This document shows, piece by piece, positions 36,642 to 45,783 of a DNA stretch of 64,000 bases; position 1 is the stretch's first letter, and every line of letters starts with the position of its first letter. The stretch is from Gracilariopsis chorda (Eukaryota; Rhodophyta; Florideophyceae; Gracilariales; Gracilariaceae): positions 62,001-126,000 of the forward strand of contig NBIV01000114.1 of assembly GCA_003194525.1 (NCBI GenBank), written 5' to 3'. Both the position numbers and the translations under genes were made by a program. Under the pieces are notes generated by a model. It saw only the letters and a program-made list of their open reading frames with translations, searched no databases and had not been told where the DNA came from.

Positions 36642-36649
36642 TTATATAG
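36642..36649 (-). promoter_or_regulatory. TATA-like box for antisense transcription
   Basis: The minus strand reads ACTATATAAC, the only clear TATA box between the 3' LTR and antisense ORF 1. It lies inside the element, about 40 bp from the 3' LTR, and points toward the three minus-strand frames. Function is inferred from motif and position. Confidence 0.45.
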
Positions 36650-36678
36650 TGCTGAAACGCCGCCCGGGGCGGCGGTTT

Positions 36679-36688
36679 GAGGGGGGAG
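36679..36688 (+). promoter_or_regulatory. Polypurine tract
   Basis: GAGGGGGGAG ends two bases before the 3' LTR, the position expected for the plus-strand primer in reverse transcription. Confidence 0.85.
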
Positions 36689-36690
36689 TG

Positions 36691-36955
36691 TGTCGCGTGC
36701 CTGTGGTGCACGCGCATTGATTTACATATAGTTTTTATTCTGCACAATTTTATTGGGCGTTGCATAGCTTCCAGCATGGAAGCTGAGCATTGCGCCCGCA
36801 TAAATACGCGCCTCTCACACTTGCGGCTTCACCGCTCGGAGGGGGAGGCAGAAAAGCAACCCGCACACCAGAAGAGTCCGTGGCCCTCCCTTCGTCGCCA
36901 TCATCTCCACCCCCACAACAACAACGCGCGTCCTCCCCCGTTTCCTTGCGCAACA
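36691..36955 (+). repeat. 3' LTR of the complete Ty3 element
   Basis: Same length and ends as the 5' copy. It is followed by the ctttt duplication (36956-36960), which marks the junction between the TE region and the gene island. Confidence 0.93.
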
Positions 36956-36960
36956 CTTTT

Positions 36961-37729
36961 CAACAGCTCTTGTCATTTCGGAAAAAAAGAAAATGAATGG
37001 CCACAATCGGCGGTTGTTGACGACGGGGCAATGCCCAGCAGAGGTCCAAGTACGGACACTTGTAGTCTCTTCCTCGATCCTCAATACACGTGAATCCCCC
37101 TCCGCCTTACAGAATTCCAACGTCAAGGATGGGCGATCCGTAGCGTCCGTAAGCACATAGCTCTGTAATCGGATTCTGTATGTAACAAGGGCAAAGAAAG
37201 ATTTTTTGACAACGGCGAGCTGTTGAGGGACAAATTCAGAGGCGAGGGGCACTGAAGCGGGCGATGTGAGTACTTGAGCGGTGGCGTTTTCAGAGGAGCA
37301 TATGTGACTGCGCGCGCTGCGCTCAGCATCGCTTTTGAGTGCGGACGTGAAGGTTATAGGAATAGAATGGTAATCCTTTATCTCGTGTACAAAGGAACAC
37401 GAGCGTTGCGGTGATGTATGAACGTGTGCTATCTGGTAGCATAGAATTACTCGCGGAGATGATGATGAAAGTGCAACAATGAAATGGAAAACGCGCAGCC
37501 GTGACACAGGCAGCTAGCAAGGTGAAAGTGTACAAAGCAAGATGTTTGGAGGTAAGGGCCGTCAGGACCAACGACACGAACCACAAGGAAGGGCGCGACT
37601 TGAATACTAGATAGTGCGATGTGAGTCGGGTTTGAGGGTGCAGTAGTAGGGCTCGAAGGGTGGCAGTGTTGTTGAGTTACATCGGGTGTTGTATGAGAGC
37701 TTCGGAGAAGGCGAAAAGGTGCGAACAAG
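36961..37729. other. Intergenic, no supportable gene
   Basis: Flank between the retrotransposon and the 3' end of the TUP1-like gene. The long minus-strand frame here runs into the LTR and shows no domain. It probably contains the 3' untranslated region of the TUP1-like gene. Confidence 0.5.
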
Positions 37730-38665
37730 TCAGTAGAGCCAAATATTAGCAGAACAGTCACCAGAACAAGAAGTAAAGGATCTGTTGGTGGGATTATGTG
37801 CGACTTGAATAACTGAGTTATCATGGGCTCTAAAGTTGGTAGATTGGCGCATCATGCGCAAATCCCAGATGTGAACATGGCGATCCCGACTGGCCGCAAT
37901 GACCCAGTGTCCGTTCGGACTGAAAGTGGCGGACAGAACATAGTCAGTAGCGCCGCTCAGGGTTATAGGACAGGAGACGGATGAGCTGGGCATGGATAGA
38001 TCCCAAATATTAATGGTGCGATCGAATGAGGCTGATAGTAGTAATCGTGCATCCGGAGAGTAGGCTACGTCGTACACTTGCTGGTCATGTCCGTGGAAAT
38101 GGCGGGTGAGTCGGTTGGCGGTTACATCCCACACGCGGGTAACGTTGTCGAACGACCCGGCTGCGACGTGCTGAGAGGAAGGCGACACGGCTACGGAGGA
38201 CACGCTATCGGTGGGGCCATACTTGTTTGTGAGCGTTTGCAGGCGAGTGCCGGAGTGCAGGTCCCACAACATGACGTAGTTGAGCGTGGATGCAGACGCA
38301 ATGAATCGGTTATCAGCGGAAACGTCCACACAATGCACGTCCATTCCATGTCCAAGCAGCGAGTGCTGGAGCGTGCAGGAGTGCAAGTTCCACACCTTGA
38401 ACGACTGCCCTTCCGAGCCGGTAACCAGCTGCTGTCCATCGGGCGAGAAGCAAAGCGAGCGCACGTAAAAGTGCTCGTGCTGCGGCGCGGAACGCTCCTT
38501 ATTGGTGGCGAAGCGGAACAAGCGCCGTCCGGAAGCGGCGTCGAATACGTGCGCAGAGTTGCACGTTCCAAGCGCAACGTACTTGCCGTCCCAGCTGTAG
38601 CACACGGACGACACCACCGTGTCGAACGCCAGGCCGTGTTGCAGCTGCACGGCCAGGTCCAGCAT
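37730..38665 (-). CDS. Tup1-like WD40 repeat protein
   Basis: A 311-residue protein made almost wholly of WD40 repeats, about seven blades. It opens with VVSSVCYSWDGKYVALGT.NSAHVFDAASGRR and continues with YVRSLCFSPDGQQLVTGSEG.SFKVWNL, a pattern specific to the Tup1/Groucho-like propeller. The last blade ends SGDCSANIWLY, close to the Tup1 C-terminal SGDC.ARIW. Tup1-type proteins recruit histone deacetylases and repress transcription in the nucleus. Fungal Tup1 has a long N-terminal helical tetramerisation region, absent here, so either the protein works as a bare propeller or an upstream exon is missing. The start at 38665 is only 66 bp from the divergent trithorax gene. An ortholog of another WD40 repressor cannot be excluded. 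Confidence 0.8.
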   Translation of the reverse strand: MLDLAVQLQHGLAFDTVVSSVCYSWDGKYVALGTCNSAHVFDAASGRRLFRFATNKERSAPQHEHFYVRSLCFSPDGQQLVTGSEGQSFKVWNLHSCTLQHSLLGHGMDVHCVDVSADNRFIASASTLNYVMLWDLHSGTRLQTLTNKYGPTDSVSSVAVSPSSQHVAAGSFDNVTRVWDVTANRLTRHFHGHDQQVYDVAYSPDARLLLSASFDRTINIWDLSMPSSSVSCPITLSGATDYVLSATFSPNGHWVIAASRDRHVHIWDLRMMRQSTNFRAHDNSVIQVAHNPTNRSFTSCSGDCSANIWLY

Positions 38666-38731
38666 GACGCGCGGCAGCTCCGAGCCGCTTCACAGCGCGC
38701 GCGGGGGGCGAAACGAAAGCGGCGGCGCCAT
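38666..38731. promoter_or_regulatory. Divergent promoter, TUP1-like / trithorax
   Basis: Sixty-six bases of G+C-rich DNA separate the two start codons, so the promoters must overlap or the 5' untranslated regions invade the neighbour. If the trithorax start is downstream (next Met near 39052), the gap is about 390 bp. No TATA box was seen. Confidence 0.5.
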
Positions 38732-41700
38732 ATGCAGCGCGTGTGCGACAGCAGCGTCCATTCCCGCACAACACGGCTCACGCTGTGCGTCTACCTACGT
38801 AACGCCAACGGCTGCGCTTTCCCCCCCCCCCAACCGCCGGCTAAACCGACCGTGGTAGCCGCACCGCTTCAAGCTCAACTGCCGTTACGTGTAAAACGCG
38901 CCAAATTGGCAACATCCAAAACGCAACTCATCTTGTTGCATCCCGCCCCCAGCCATCGCAAAAACATACATACCGAAGCTACGAAGGTAGTGCAAGCGTA
39001 CTGCGCATCTGCCTGCCCTTCCCCGAAACGACCTCCATTCCTCCCAGTCCCCATGCAGCCAAATCAACCTCCTTCCCAACACTCCGTTCACCCGTTCCCC
39101 CACCCCCCACCACGAGCACCCCCACTATCACAACCACCGTCACCGCCACCACTACCACCGCCACCACTACCACCACCACCTCCACCACCGCACCACCAGC
39201 AACAACAACCACAACGACAACAATCAAATCCTCCAACACAACCTCTAATCCCCTTTTCCCGCTCCACCAAAGGATCCAAGCGAGCGCGCATAATCTCTTC
39301 AACAACCGACACAAACAACCCAACAAAGCGACCAAAGCTCCCGAAACCGCACCAAACGCCGTCCTCTACCAAGCCCGCACAAAACAGCTGCATTTTCTGC
39401 GCCCAGCCCGGCGACATTCGACAATGCGAGGGCAAGCTATTCGGGCCCTTTCGCTCGCCAATCAACCTCAACAACGGCCGCACAACCTTCCACGCCCACC
39501 GCAACTGCGCGCTATGGGCCCCTGAGGTGTACGTAGACGACGCCGGCAACATGAAGGACGTGCACGTCGCTTTGAAACGAGCCCACAAGAAAAAATGCTC
39601 CATCTGCGCTGCATCTGGCGCCTCTCTTGCTTGTTCATTTCGCGGCGCTGCTTGTTGTCGCCCCATGCACTTCAGATGCGCTCTCACCGAGGGCGCCAGG
39701 CTGTTGAACGGATACAAGGTCTTCTGTACAAAGCACTCAAAGCATTCCAAAACTTCAAAGGAACCCCCTCCCACGCCGGATATGTACCTCGATCGAACCC
39801 CTGTAGGTGAAGAATACATCACCCCGGAATTTGGTTGCCCCTTCTGTACCTTCGATTCTTATGACGTGGATCGAGGCGCCCTGCTCACCTGTAGCGTTTG
39901 TCGCATGCGCTCGCATTCCAAGTGCGTGCTTCACGCTGTTGAAAAGGACGGTCCTTTTGCTGCCCTTTCTTGGAACTCAGCCTTCTTTTGTAAGAGTTGT
40001 ATGCTGTGCCCAACGTGCGCCAAGCCCGTCGATTCTACCGTTTACTCATCCGATCTCGCCAATGAGAATGAGCAATGTGACAGCCTCAAATGTCATGTTT
40101 GTCGCCACTTCGCAACGCACATATCATGCATTCCGCCCACTGCAAACCCTGAACGATGGCGTTGTGACGCCTGTCGAATATGTCGTCATTGCAATCTCGC
40201 CAACATCCCCATAGACAAGTGGAATGAACACTACGAAGCTTGTCCCGAATGCGCCATGGAGATTCGCAATGCAGGCGTTGTGTGTCCTGTTTGTAACCGC
40301 GTTTATCGCGAGTATGAGAACCTTCCGATGATTCAATGCGATTATTGTGACAAGTGGATTCATGCTGATACCTGCGGCGGCATGAGCATGGCCCGCTTTG
40401 AGAGAATAGGAAACAGCAAGGAACGATATCGATGCCCAATATGCACCTCTGAGAAGAAGAAGAGTGGCCTTAGCAAACGACGCCCATCAGCATCCTCCGA
40501 CCTCTTGGATCTGCCTACCACCATGAAAGAGCGCAACAACCGTTTCGATCTCGAGGCGTTTCTGGCGCAGATGAGTGCGCAGAGTGAAGACGGGGTTGTG
40601 TTTAACGTGGTTACTAAGGCGTCACATCACGCCGCAGAAATGGCTACAATAGGAGAGCAAATGGGATTGGGATCTGATGTATGTCGCCAGTGTGGTTCTA
40701 GGGGGGATGAGCATTCTTTGTTATATTGCACAGACTGTGGAGAATGCTACCACACTTATTGCCGTGGAGCTTTATCTCAGTCTCCATTTCTGGGTAAAGG
40801 AAAACCCTTGATGAACGCCTTGTTACTCAAACACGATGGCGGTCTACGCGCTGGCAAGCTAGGGGTTTACGCTGCTGCATGGCGATGCGTCCGCTGCGAA
40901 AGCTTTGCAAATCTACCTGTACAAAGTCCCGATGTAGACGTGCCTCCAAAGAAGATGAATGGTACCGTGGCAAAGCCCCAACAGCCTATCAGCACTTTCG
41001 AACAGCCACATGTAGAGGAGCTTACTTCTACGGATCCGGATAGACCGTTCGTTCGCAAGAGAAAGAATGGCGCGCTTTCACAGCCGCGTGCTTTGGCGAT
41101 GACAAGAGGGGATCTACCTCCGATATATGAACCGGTGCAATGGGTCGATAAGAGAAAATGTTGTCTTTGTTCCCGTGCTGAGGCGCCTACGGGGCGAGAG
41201 GGAAGGCTTCTTCCGTGGGCAAGCAGCACTGTGTCGGATTCGTCGAGTATTTGGGTACATGCCAGTTGTGCCATGTTGTCCAAAGGCGTCACTCTTCATC
41301 GCGTTTTGGCAACTCAGAAAGTCAGCTTGTTTGGTCTGCGGAAGAACATTGTAGGGCAGGCTCGTCGAACTAGCTGCGCGTTCTGCGCTGAGAGTGGTGC
41401 ATCTCTCCGGTGTTCTGCCCCGGGCTGTGTCGCTGCCTATCATTTTCATTGCGCTCAAGACGTCGGTGTTCCTTGCGTATTGCGAAGCGTCCCCGTACAC
41501 GGTAAAGCGCCTTCTGGTGGGCGTGGGACGGGGAAGGCGTGTAAGGAAGAGAAAATACCAACCTCGGTGCTTCAGCGTTTTTTGGTGTTTTGTCCGAAAC
41601 ATGTGACTGAAATGAAGAAAGCTGGAGACGACCACATGGCCATCAAAGATGTTCACTTGACTTTTAGCATGGATACAGTGATTAAGGTGCTTGATCGACA

Positions 41701-43000
41701 GGGGTTCGTTCCTGATGGCGTACCGCTACGAAAAAAGCCGCTTTCCGCCGATAGGATGCTCAGCTTACGTATAGGTTCCCTAACGGTATTGAGGTTTGGG
41801 CAACTTGTACCCGAGGTGAATGATTTCATCGTCAAGAAAAGTCTTGTGCCTTTGGGATATTGCGCTGCAAGAATGTTTTGGTCCATCTTGAATCCAGGGT
41901 ACAGATGCTTGTACTTTTTCGAAGTTTGCGGACATGCCCAGTCTGGTCCTTGTTTTGTAATACGCTGTAGTGATGCCCCTGAATGGAGAATAGACTCGGA
42001 TTGTCCTGACAAGGCATGGTCTAAGGTTGTGAAAATGGTGAAGAGCGCCAGGGAGAAGGCGGGCATGAGAGAACAATCCCACCAAGGAGTTCGGACAAGT
42101 GGGTTAGAGGCATTTGGCCTGCTGAATTGTATTCCAGTTGTGACGCATATCGAATCACTCCCGCTCGCCTCGATGTTCAATGGAAGGTACCTTCACAAAC
42201 GTGTCGTCACTCACAAGAACAAAGAGATCATTTTCTACAACTCGCTGTCCAAACGGTACTCACCCATCAAAACCGCAATGTGTCGGACGGGTTGTTCCCG
42301 CACCGACGGATTCTTGCCGAATAGATGTGTAAGTGGTATCAAACAAAGCGGCAGAAACCGCATCCCAACGTACTGGAATATGCAAACCGGTGCGGCGTTC
42401 CAGCTGGAAGTTGCCCGAGAAGCGATTGCCCGAAAAGAGCAACCGCACGTCGAATCAGATCAACAAGCCAAGATGGGATATAGGAACCGTACTGGCAAAA
42501 GAAACGCCAAAACAAGATCGACCCCACATCTGCCTGTTGCGACCGAACACCAAGGCATTGCAGAGTCTTCGAAACAAAGAACAGTTGTACTGCGATCTGA
42601 TATCGATGGATGGGGTGTTTTTGCAACCAAGGATATTCCAGCTGGACAAATGATCATCGAGTACGTCGGCGAAATCATCAGGCCATCTGTTTCGGATTTG
42701 CGGGAAAGCAAGTATGTTGACAAGGGAATCGGGTGTTACATGTTTGAGATTGTTCCCGGCGAAATTGTGGATGCGACAATGTGTGGAAATGCGGCACGGT
42801 ACATTAATCACAGTTGCGCTCCCAACTGTTACTCGAAGACAATCAAGATTGACCAGGGGAGACATGTCGTTGTGATCATTGCGAAGCGAAGGATTCAGAG
42901 AGGTGAAGAGCTATCTTATGACTACAAGTTCCCCCTCGATGACTCTGACAAGGTGAAATGCGGCTGCGGTACCGAACAATGCAAGGGATTCATGAACTAA
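38732..43000 (+). CDS. Trithorax/MLL-type histone H3K4 methyltransferase
   Basis: About 1422 residues from ATG 38732; the frame is open further upstream but there overlaps the TUP1-like gene. Order: Pro/Gln-rich N-terminus (to about 39340); extended PHD (CIFCAQPGD...CTKH, 39389-39740); PHD fingers at about 39835-40010, 40085-40205, 40280-40445 and 40680-40905; second extended PHD (CCLCSR...CPKH, 41158-41602); FYRN (LRIGSLTVLRFGQ, about 41765-41930); FYRC (about 41945-42220); SET (42600-42945) with YVGEII, RYINHSCAPNCY and GEELSYDYKF; post-SET C.C....C at the end. The catalytic and S-adenosylmethionine residues are intact. This class tri- or dimethylates H3 Lys4 at active genes within a COMPASS-like complex. 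A C10 run near 38821 sits in the unconserved N-terminus, so the exact start is uncertain. Confidence 0.95.
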   Translation: MQRVCDSSVHSRTTRLTLCVYLRNANGCAFPPPQPPAKPTVVAAPLQAQLPLRVKRAKLATSKTQLILLHPAPSHRKNIHTEATKVVQAYCASACPSPKRPPFLPVPMQPNQPPSQHSVHPFPHPPPRAPPLSQPPSPPPLPPPPLPPPPPPPHHQQQQPQRQQSNPPTQPLIPFSRSTKGSKRARIISSTTDTNNPTKRPKLPKPHQTPSSTKPAQNSCIFCAQPGDIRQCEGKLFGPFRSPINLNNGRTTFHAHRNCALWAPEVYVDDAGNMKDVHVALKRAHKKKCSICAASGASLACSFRGAACCRPMHFRCALTEGARLLNGYKVFCTKHSKHSKTSKEPPPTPDMYLDRTPVGEEYITPEFGCPFCTFDSYDVDRGALLTCSVCRMRSHSKCVLHAVEKDGPFAALSWNSAFFCKSCMLCPTCAKPVDSTVYSSDLANENEQCDSLKCHVCRHFATHISCIPPTANPERWRCDACRICRHCNLANIPIDKWNEHYEACPECAMEIRNAGVVCPVCNRVYREYENLPMIQCDYCDKWIHADTCGGMSMARFERIGNSKERYRCPICTSEKKKSGLSKRRPSASSDLLDLPTTMKERNNRFDLEAFLAQMSAQSEDGVVFNVVTKASHHAAEMATIGEQMGLGSDVCRQCGSRGDEHSLLYCTDCGECYHTYCRGALSQSPFLGKGKPLMNALLLKHDGGLRAGKLGVYAAAWRCVRCESFANLPVQSPDVDVPPKKMNGTVAKPQQPISTFEQPHVEELTSTDPDRPFVRKRKNGALSQPRALAMTRGDLPPIYEPVQWVDKRKCCLCSRAEAPTGREGRLLPWASSTVSDSSSIWVHASCAMLSKGVTLHRVLATQKVSLFGLRKNIVGQARRTSCAFCAESGASLRCSAPGCVAAYHFHCAQDVGVPCVLRSVPVHGKAPSGGRGTGKACKEEKIPTSVLQRFLVFCPKHVTEMKKAGDDHMAIKDVHLTFSMDTVIKVLDRQGFVPDGVPLRKKPLSADRMLSLRIGSLTVLRFGQLVPEVNDFIVKKSLVPLGYCAARMFWSILNPGYRCLYFFEVCGHAQSGPCFVIRCSDAPEWRIDSDCPDKAWSKVVKMVKSAREKAGMREQSHQGVRTSGLEAFGLLNCIPVVTHIESLPLASMFNGRYLHKRVVTHKNKEIIFYNSLSKRYSPIKTAMCRTGCSRTDGFLPNRCVSGIKQSGRNRIPTYWNMQTGAAFQLEVAREAIARKEQPHVESDQQAKMGYRNRTGKRNAKTRSTPHLPVATEHQGIAESSKQRTVVLRSDIDGWGVFATKDIPAGQMIIEYVGEIIRPSVSDLRESKYVDKGIGCYMFEIVPGEIVDATMCGNAARYINHSCAPNCYSKTIKIDQGRHVVVIIAKRRIQRGEELSYDYKFPLDDSDKVKCGCGTEQCKGFMN

Positions 43001-43505
43001 CTGTGCTACTAATTCATTACAGCTACTTTATCGTAGAAGGCAAAAGTGCGACAGGGGGTGTGACAGTCGAAAATCGTCCGCTATGGGATACACATGTAGA
43101 GTCCTGTTTTCAGGACAAGAAGAGGGGGGTCTGTATTCTCTCTCACAAGAACGGTGAGTTTTCCATACGGGAGGGGAAACAACGAAAACAGTTCTCACTC
43201 AAAAACACCTCCGACAAGAAAGAGGATTCTTGAGCAAAAGAAAACAAGTACAATCCCTTTATGGACATAACAACGATTTTGTAAAGAGCTGTGTATCTGG
43301 TTTCGAACACGACCAAGACAAGACAAAAAAAAAGGTAGATATAACAAAGGGGAAGGGCGTAGGGGAGTGGAGTGGAAAAGCGCTAGCATGTATTGTCGAT
43401 GTTTAACAAGCCGACCCGTGCGAGCATTGTAACGCACCTCTTCAAGAAAAAAAGAAGAAAAAACTGAAAGGAAAGAAACAACACCACTATTCCTGTGCGT
43501 GTGTG
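43001..43505. other. Convergent intergenic region
   Basis: 3' flanks of the methyltransferase (+) and the MYB gene (-). A-rich runs (aaaaaaaaa near 43325, aagaaaaaaagaagaaaaaa near 43446) occur. No gene or RNA was seen. Confidence 0.5.
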
Positions 43506-45491
43506 CTATGGTTCACTCCACTTTTGATCGTCCTGCAATGCAAGAGCAACAGTTCCAGCATCGTCAAGGTCATCAAAACCCATATGATTGAGCTGACTGA
43601 AGCTGAAAGTTCGATCTCCCATCATGGCAACAGGGTTACTAGCAGTCATGGTTTGACCAGTGACTAACGCGGCATTTCCTGCGGCGGTCATGTCTTTCAG
43701 AGCGGTTAGAACCTTATCATCTGTAGTGTCCAAACCGAGCAATCTATCAGTGCTCGGGGACTCGCGCATGACGGTGGGAATGCCACTAAGTAAGGAAAGA
43801 ATGCTGTTCGAACGGGTGACGCCCTTACCAGTTTGATGAATGAAAGAGTTTGAGCGAGAGAGCATGCCAACATTCTTTGACAATTCGGCAAGCACTGAAT
43901 TAGAACTACCGTTTCTCCGAAGTGGAGGTGGCTTGGCCGCACTCGGTCCAGGTTCGTCAGTGGCTGCAACAGCACGTATCCAAGTTCTGAGGTTGGACAT
44001 ACTACCTCCAGTCTCGTTAATGGTGGGTGGCTTCTGGCCAGGTGCGGGGCGCGGTTGCTGTTGCTCTTGTTGCTGCTCTTGCTGGGGTTGCTGTTGTTGC
44101 TGTTGTTGCTGCTGCTGCTGTTGCTGTTGCTGCGGCTGTTGCTGCGGCGACTCGGACTGGTCTTGTTGCTCTTGCTGCGGTTGCTGGTGGTGATGCTCTT
44201 GTTGTTGTTGTTGCGGTGGTGGTGGTGGTGGTGGTGATGGTGATGGTAATTGTGTTGGCGACGACGACGATGACGACGAAGCAGGTGGTAGTGGTTGCGG
44301 TTGAAGCTGTCGTTCAGTAGGAAGATGAGCACTCGATAGAGCTACGGTATTCTCAGACTTCGGGCCAAGGTTATGGGTACTCGGAAGCGAATGTGAAGAC
44401 AAAGGAGTAGTAGGAGAGGTGTGTGGAGGCTGCGGGGCACAAACTGGAGGAGATAGAAGAGTAGGCGATCGTTTGGCTTTAGAAGGTTTGCCACGTTTCC
44501 TAGGTCCATGACGCAGCGCAGTAGCGGCCGGTCTCTTCGGAGGCTTAGTAGCAGCGATCGCTTTCTCCGGAGCAAGATTGGGCTCTGACTTGAGTTTGGA
44601 CGGCTGGAGTGCGGGAGAAACAACGGGTGCTGTATGCGAGGGTGAGGAAGACGAAGCGAAATGAAGGCTATCGACGGTCGGGGTGTTTTCAAGGGACAGA
44701 GCTGGGGCAAGCGGTGTAGGAGGAAGATGGGTGTGACTGGCAGCGGTGTTCGGAGTGGTGGAAGTGGGGTTGTTGTGATGTGCGAGATTAGTTGAAGCAC
44801 TATTATTCAGGGAGGTGGAATGGGTTTCGGAGGGGTTGTTGGAAGCGGAGTTGAGTGAGGGATGCTCGGAGGGCGGCAGCGGTTTGTTGGAGGCGGCGGG
44901 AGACTTGTTGGGTATCTTACGTTCATTAGCGGCCTTTGCACGTTCTCGCTCGATGCGCAGGTAGTACTTCTGGGCGTGGGTGCGAACCTGGGTGGCGTTT
45001 CTAGTGCCGACGTGACGTGATATAGCTTTGATATCCTTCTGACCAAAGAGACGAAGACCCTCTAGAAAGCGGTTATGTTCGTCGGCTGTCCAATAACGAG
45101 AGCTTGTCTTCTTGGCATCGTCGGAGGGGTGATGATGCGGCTGGGGCGGCGGCGGGGACGGATGCGGAGAATCTGAAATTTGGGTATGCGTTGCACGAAG
45201 TCGCATAAGTTCCATTTGAGTGGAAGCGAGTTCCGCTTCGAGAGCCTTGATACGACGTTGTTGCTCAATGAGGAGGGCGTGCGCAGCAAACTGGCCCTCC
45301 ATGTACGTGAGCTGTGGGACAAAGGGCTGGGGCGGAATGTCAGGCGGTTTGTAGCGTAGCGGCGTTGCGGGCGGGGCGGTGGGAAACGGGTAAACGAAGG
45401 CGGGCGGTGGGGGCGGGGGTGGCGCAGGAGCGGGAACAGGAGGCACCGGCGGTGCGGAAGAAGCGGGGGGTTGTGGACGACGACCCGCCAT
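43506..45491 (-). CDS. Single-repeat MYB transcription factor (SHAQKYF class)
   Basis: 661 residues from ATG 45491; the frame stays open upstream but would overlap the Deg gene. Residues 1-60 are Pro-rich. Residues 64-103 form a predicted coiled coil (LIEQQRRIKALEAELASTQM). Residues 131-180 are one MYB repeat, SRYWTADEHNRFLEGLRLFG ending in THAQKYYLRIERERAK, the SHAQKYF motif with Thr for Ser and Tyr for Phe. A long Ser/Pro/His region and a Gln-rich tract (about 44050-44215) follow, then a Ser/Asn-rich end. Plants and algae use this class (CCA1/REVEILLE/I-box-like) in circadian and light control; other protists also have it. It is a likely nuclear DNA-binding regulator. Targets are unknown. 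Confidence 0.85.
   Translation of the reverse strand: MAGRRPQPPASSAPPVPPVPAPAPPPPPPPAFVYPFPTAPPATPLRYKPPDIPPQPFVPQLTYMEGQFAAHALLIEQQRRIKALEAELASTQMELMRLRATHTQISDSPHPSPPPPQPHHHPSDDAKKTSSRYWTADEHNRFLEGLRLFGQKDIKAISRHVGTRNATQVRTHAQKYYLRIERERAKAANERKIPNKSPAASNKPLPPSEHPSLNSASNNPSETHSTSLNNSASTNLAHHNNPTSTTPNTAASHTHLPPTPLAPALSLENTPTVDSLHFASSSSPSHTAPVVSPALQPSKLKSEPNLAPEKAIAATKPPKRPAATALRHGPRKRGKPSKAKRSPTLLSPPVCAPQPPHTSPTTPLSSHSLPSTHNLGPKSENTVALSSAHLPTERQLQPQPLPPASSSSSSSPTQLPSPSPPPPPPPQQQQQEHHHQQPQQEQQDQSESPQQQPQQQQQQQQQQQQQQQPQQEQQQEQQQPRPAPGQKPPTINETGGSMSNLRTWIRAVAATDEPGPSAAKPPPLRRNGSSNSVLAELSKNVGMLSRSNSFIHQTGKGVTRSNSILSLLSGIPTVMRESPSTDRLLGLDTTDDKVLTALKDMTAAGNAALVTGQTMTASNPVAMMGDRTFSFSQLNHMGFDDLDDAGTVALALQDDQKWSEP
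44050..44215 (-). repeat. CAG/CAA repeat coding for polyglutamine
   Basis: Mixed CAA/CAG codons on the minus strand give runs of Gln inside the MYB protein. The repeat is in frame and also creates Cys- and Leu-rich shadow frames on the plus strand. Confidence 0.85.
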
Positions 45492-45783
45492 GAGGGCGCG
45501 ATGGCGAAAGACGAGGGGCGGCGGGGGAGGGGCGTCTCGGCTGGGCGCGGGGGGGGGGAGCGGACTCGTCAACGGGATGCGTGCGCTCCGGCGAAAGGCG
45601 CTATGAACAACGGTGGCGCTTGGTGAGTGAGGGCACAAGCTGTACAGCGTGTGCACGTGGCCAGGTGTGGCGGCGCTGCCCGGCAGCCGTGTGTTGCACG
45701 TTGCACCTCGCGTACGCGGATCAAATGGCCGCTGGCGCGCGCGCGGAGACGACGGCAGCCGCGCGAAGCTGCGACCAGTCGCC
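45492..45783. promoter_or_regulatory. Divergent promoter, MYB / Deg protease
   Basis: 292 bp, very G+C-rich, separate the chosen starts. Both frames remain open into this region, which is why longer overlapping reading frames exist, but overlapping divergent coding is unlikely. It therefore most likely holds both promoters. Confidence 0.5.

Larger units (their letters stand above)
28338..36955 (+). mobile_element. Complete Ty3/gypsy LTR retrotransposon (8.6 kb) with antisense ORFs
   Basis: Both ends are defined. Two 265-bp LTRs (28338-28602 and 36691-36955) begin TGTCGCGTGCC and end CGCAACA, flanked by the 5-bp duplication CTTTT at 28333-28337 and 36956-36960. A primer-binding site follows the left LTR, and a polypurine tract precedes the right one. 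By eye the LTRs differ at 12 of 265 positions (about 95.5% identical; nine transitions, three transversions), so insertion is moderately old. Gag, protease, RT, RNase H and integrase are in Ty3/gypsy order. About 3.3 kb between integrase and the 3' LTR carries minus-strand reading frames. Four internal stops and one frameshift make this copy non-autonomous as read. Confidence 0.95.

Noticed and set aside
38078-38731. N-terminal extension of the trithorax frame
   Set aside because: It lies antisense to the clearly conserved TUP1-like WD40 repeats, and its composition is that of a shadow frame.
39088-39822. 244-residue minus-strand Gly-rich frame
   Set aside because: Complement of the Pro-rich and extended-PHD coding of the trithorax gene.
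43840-44320. Cys-rich, Val/Ala-rich and Leu-rich plus-strand frames
   Set aside because: Readings of the CAG/CAA repeat of the MYB gene on the opposite strand.
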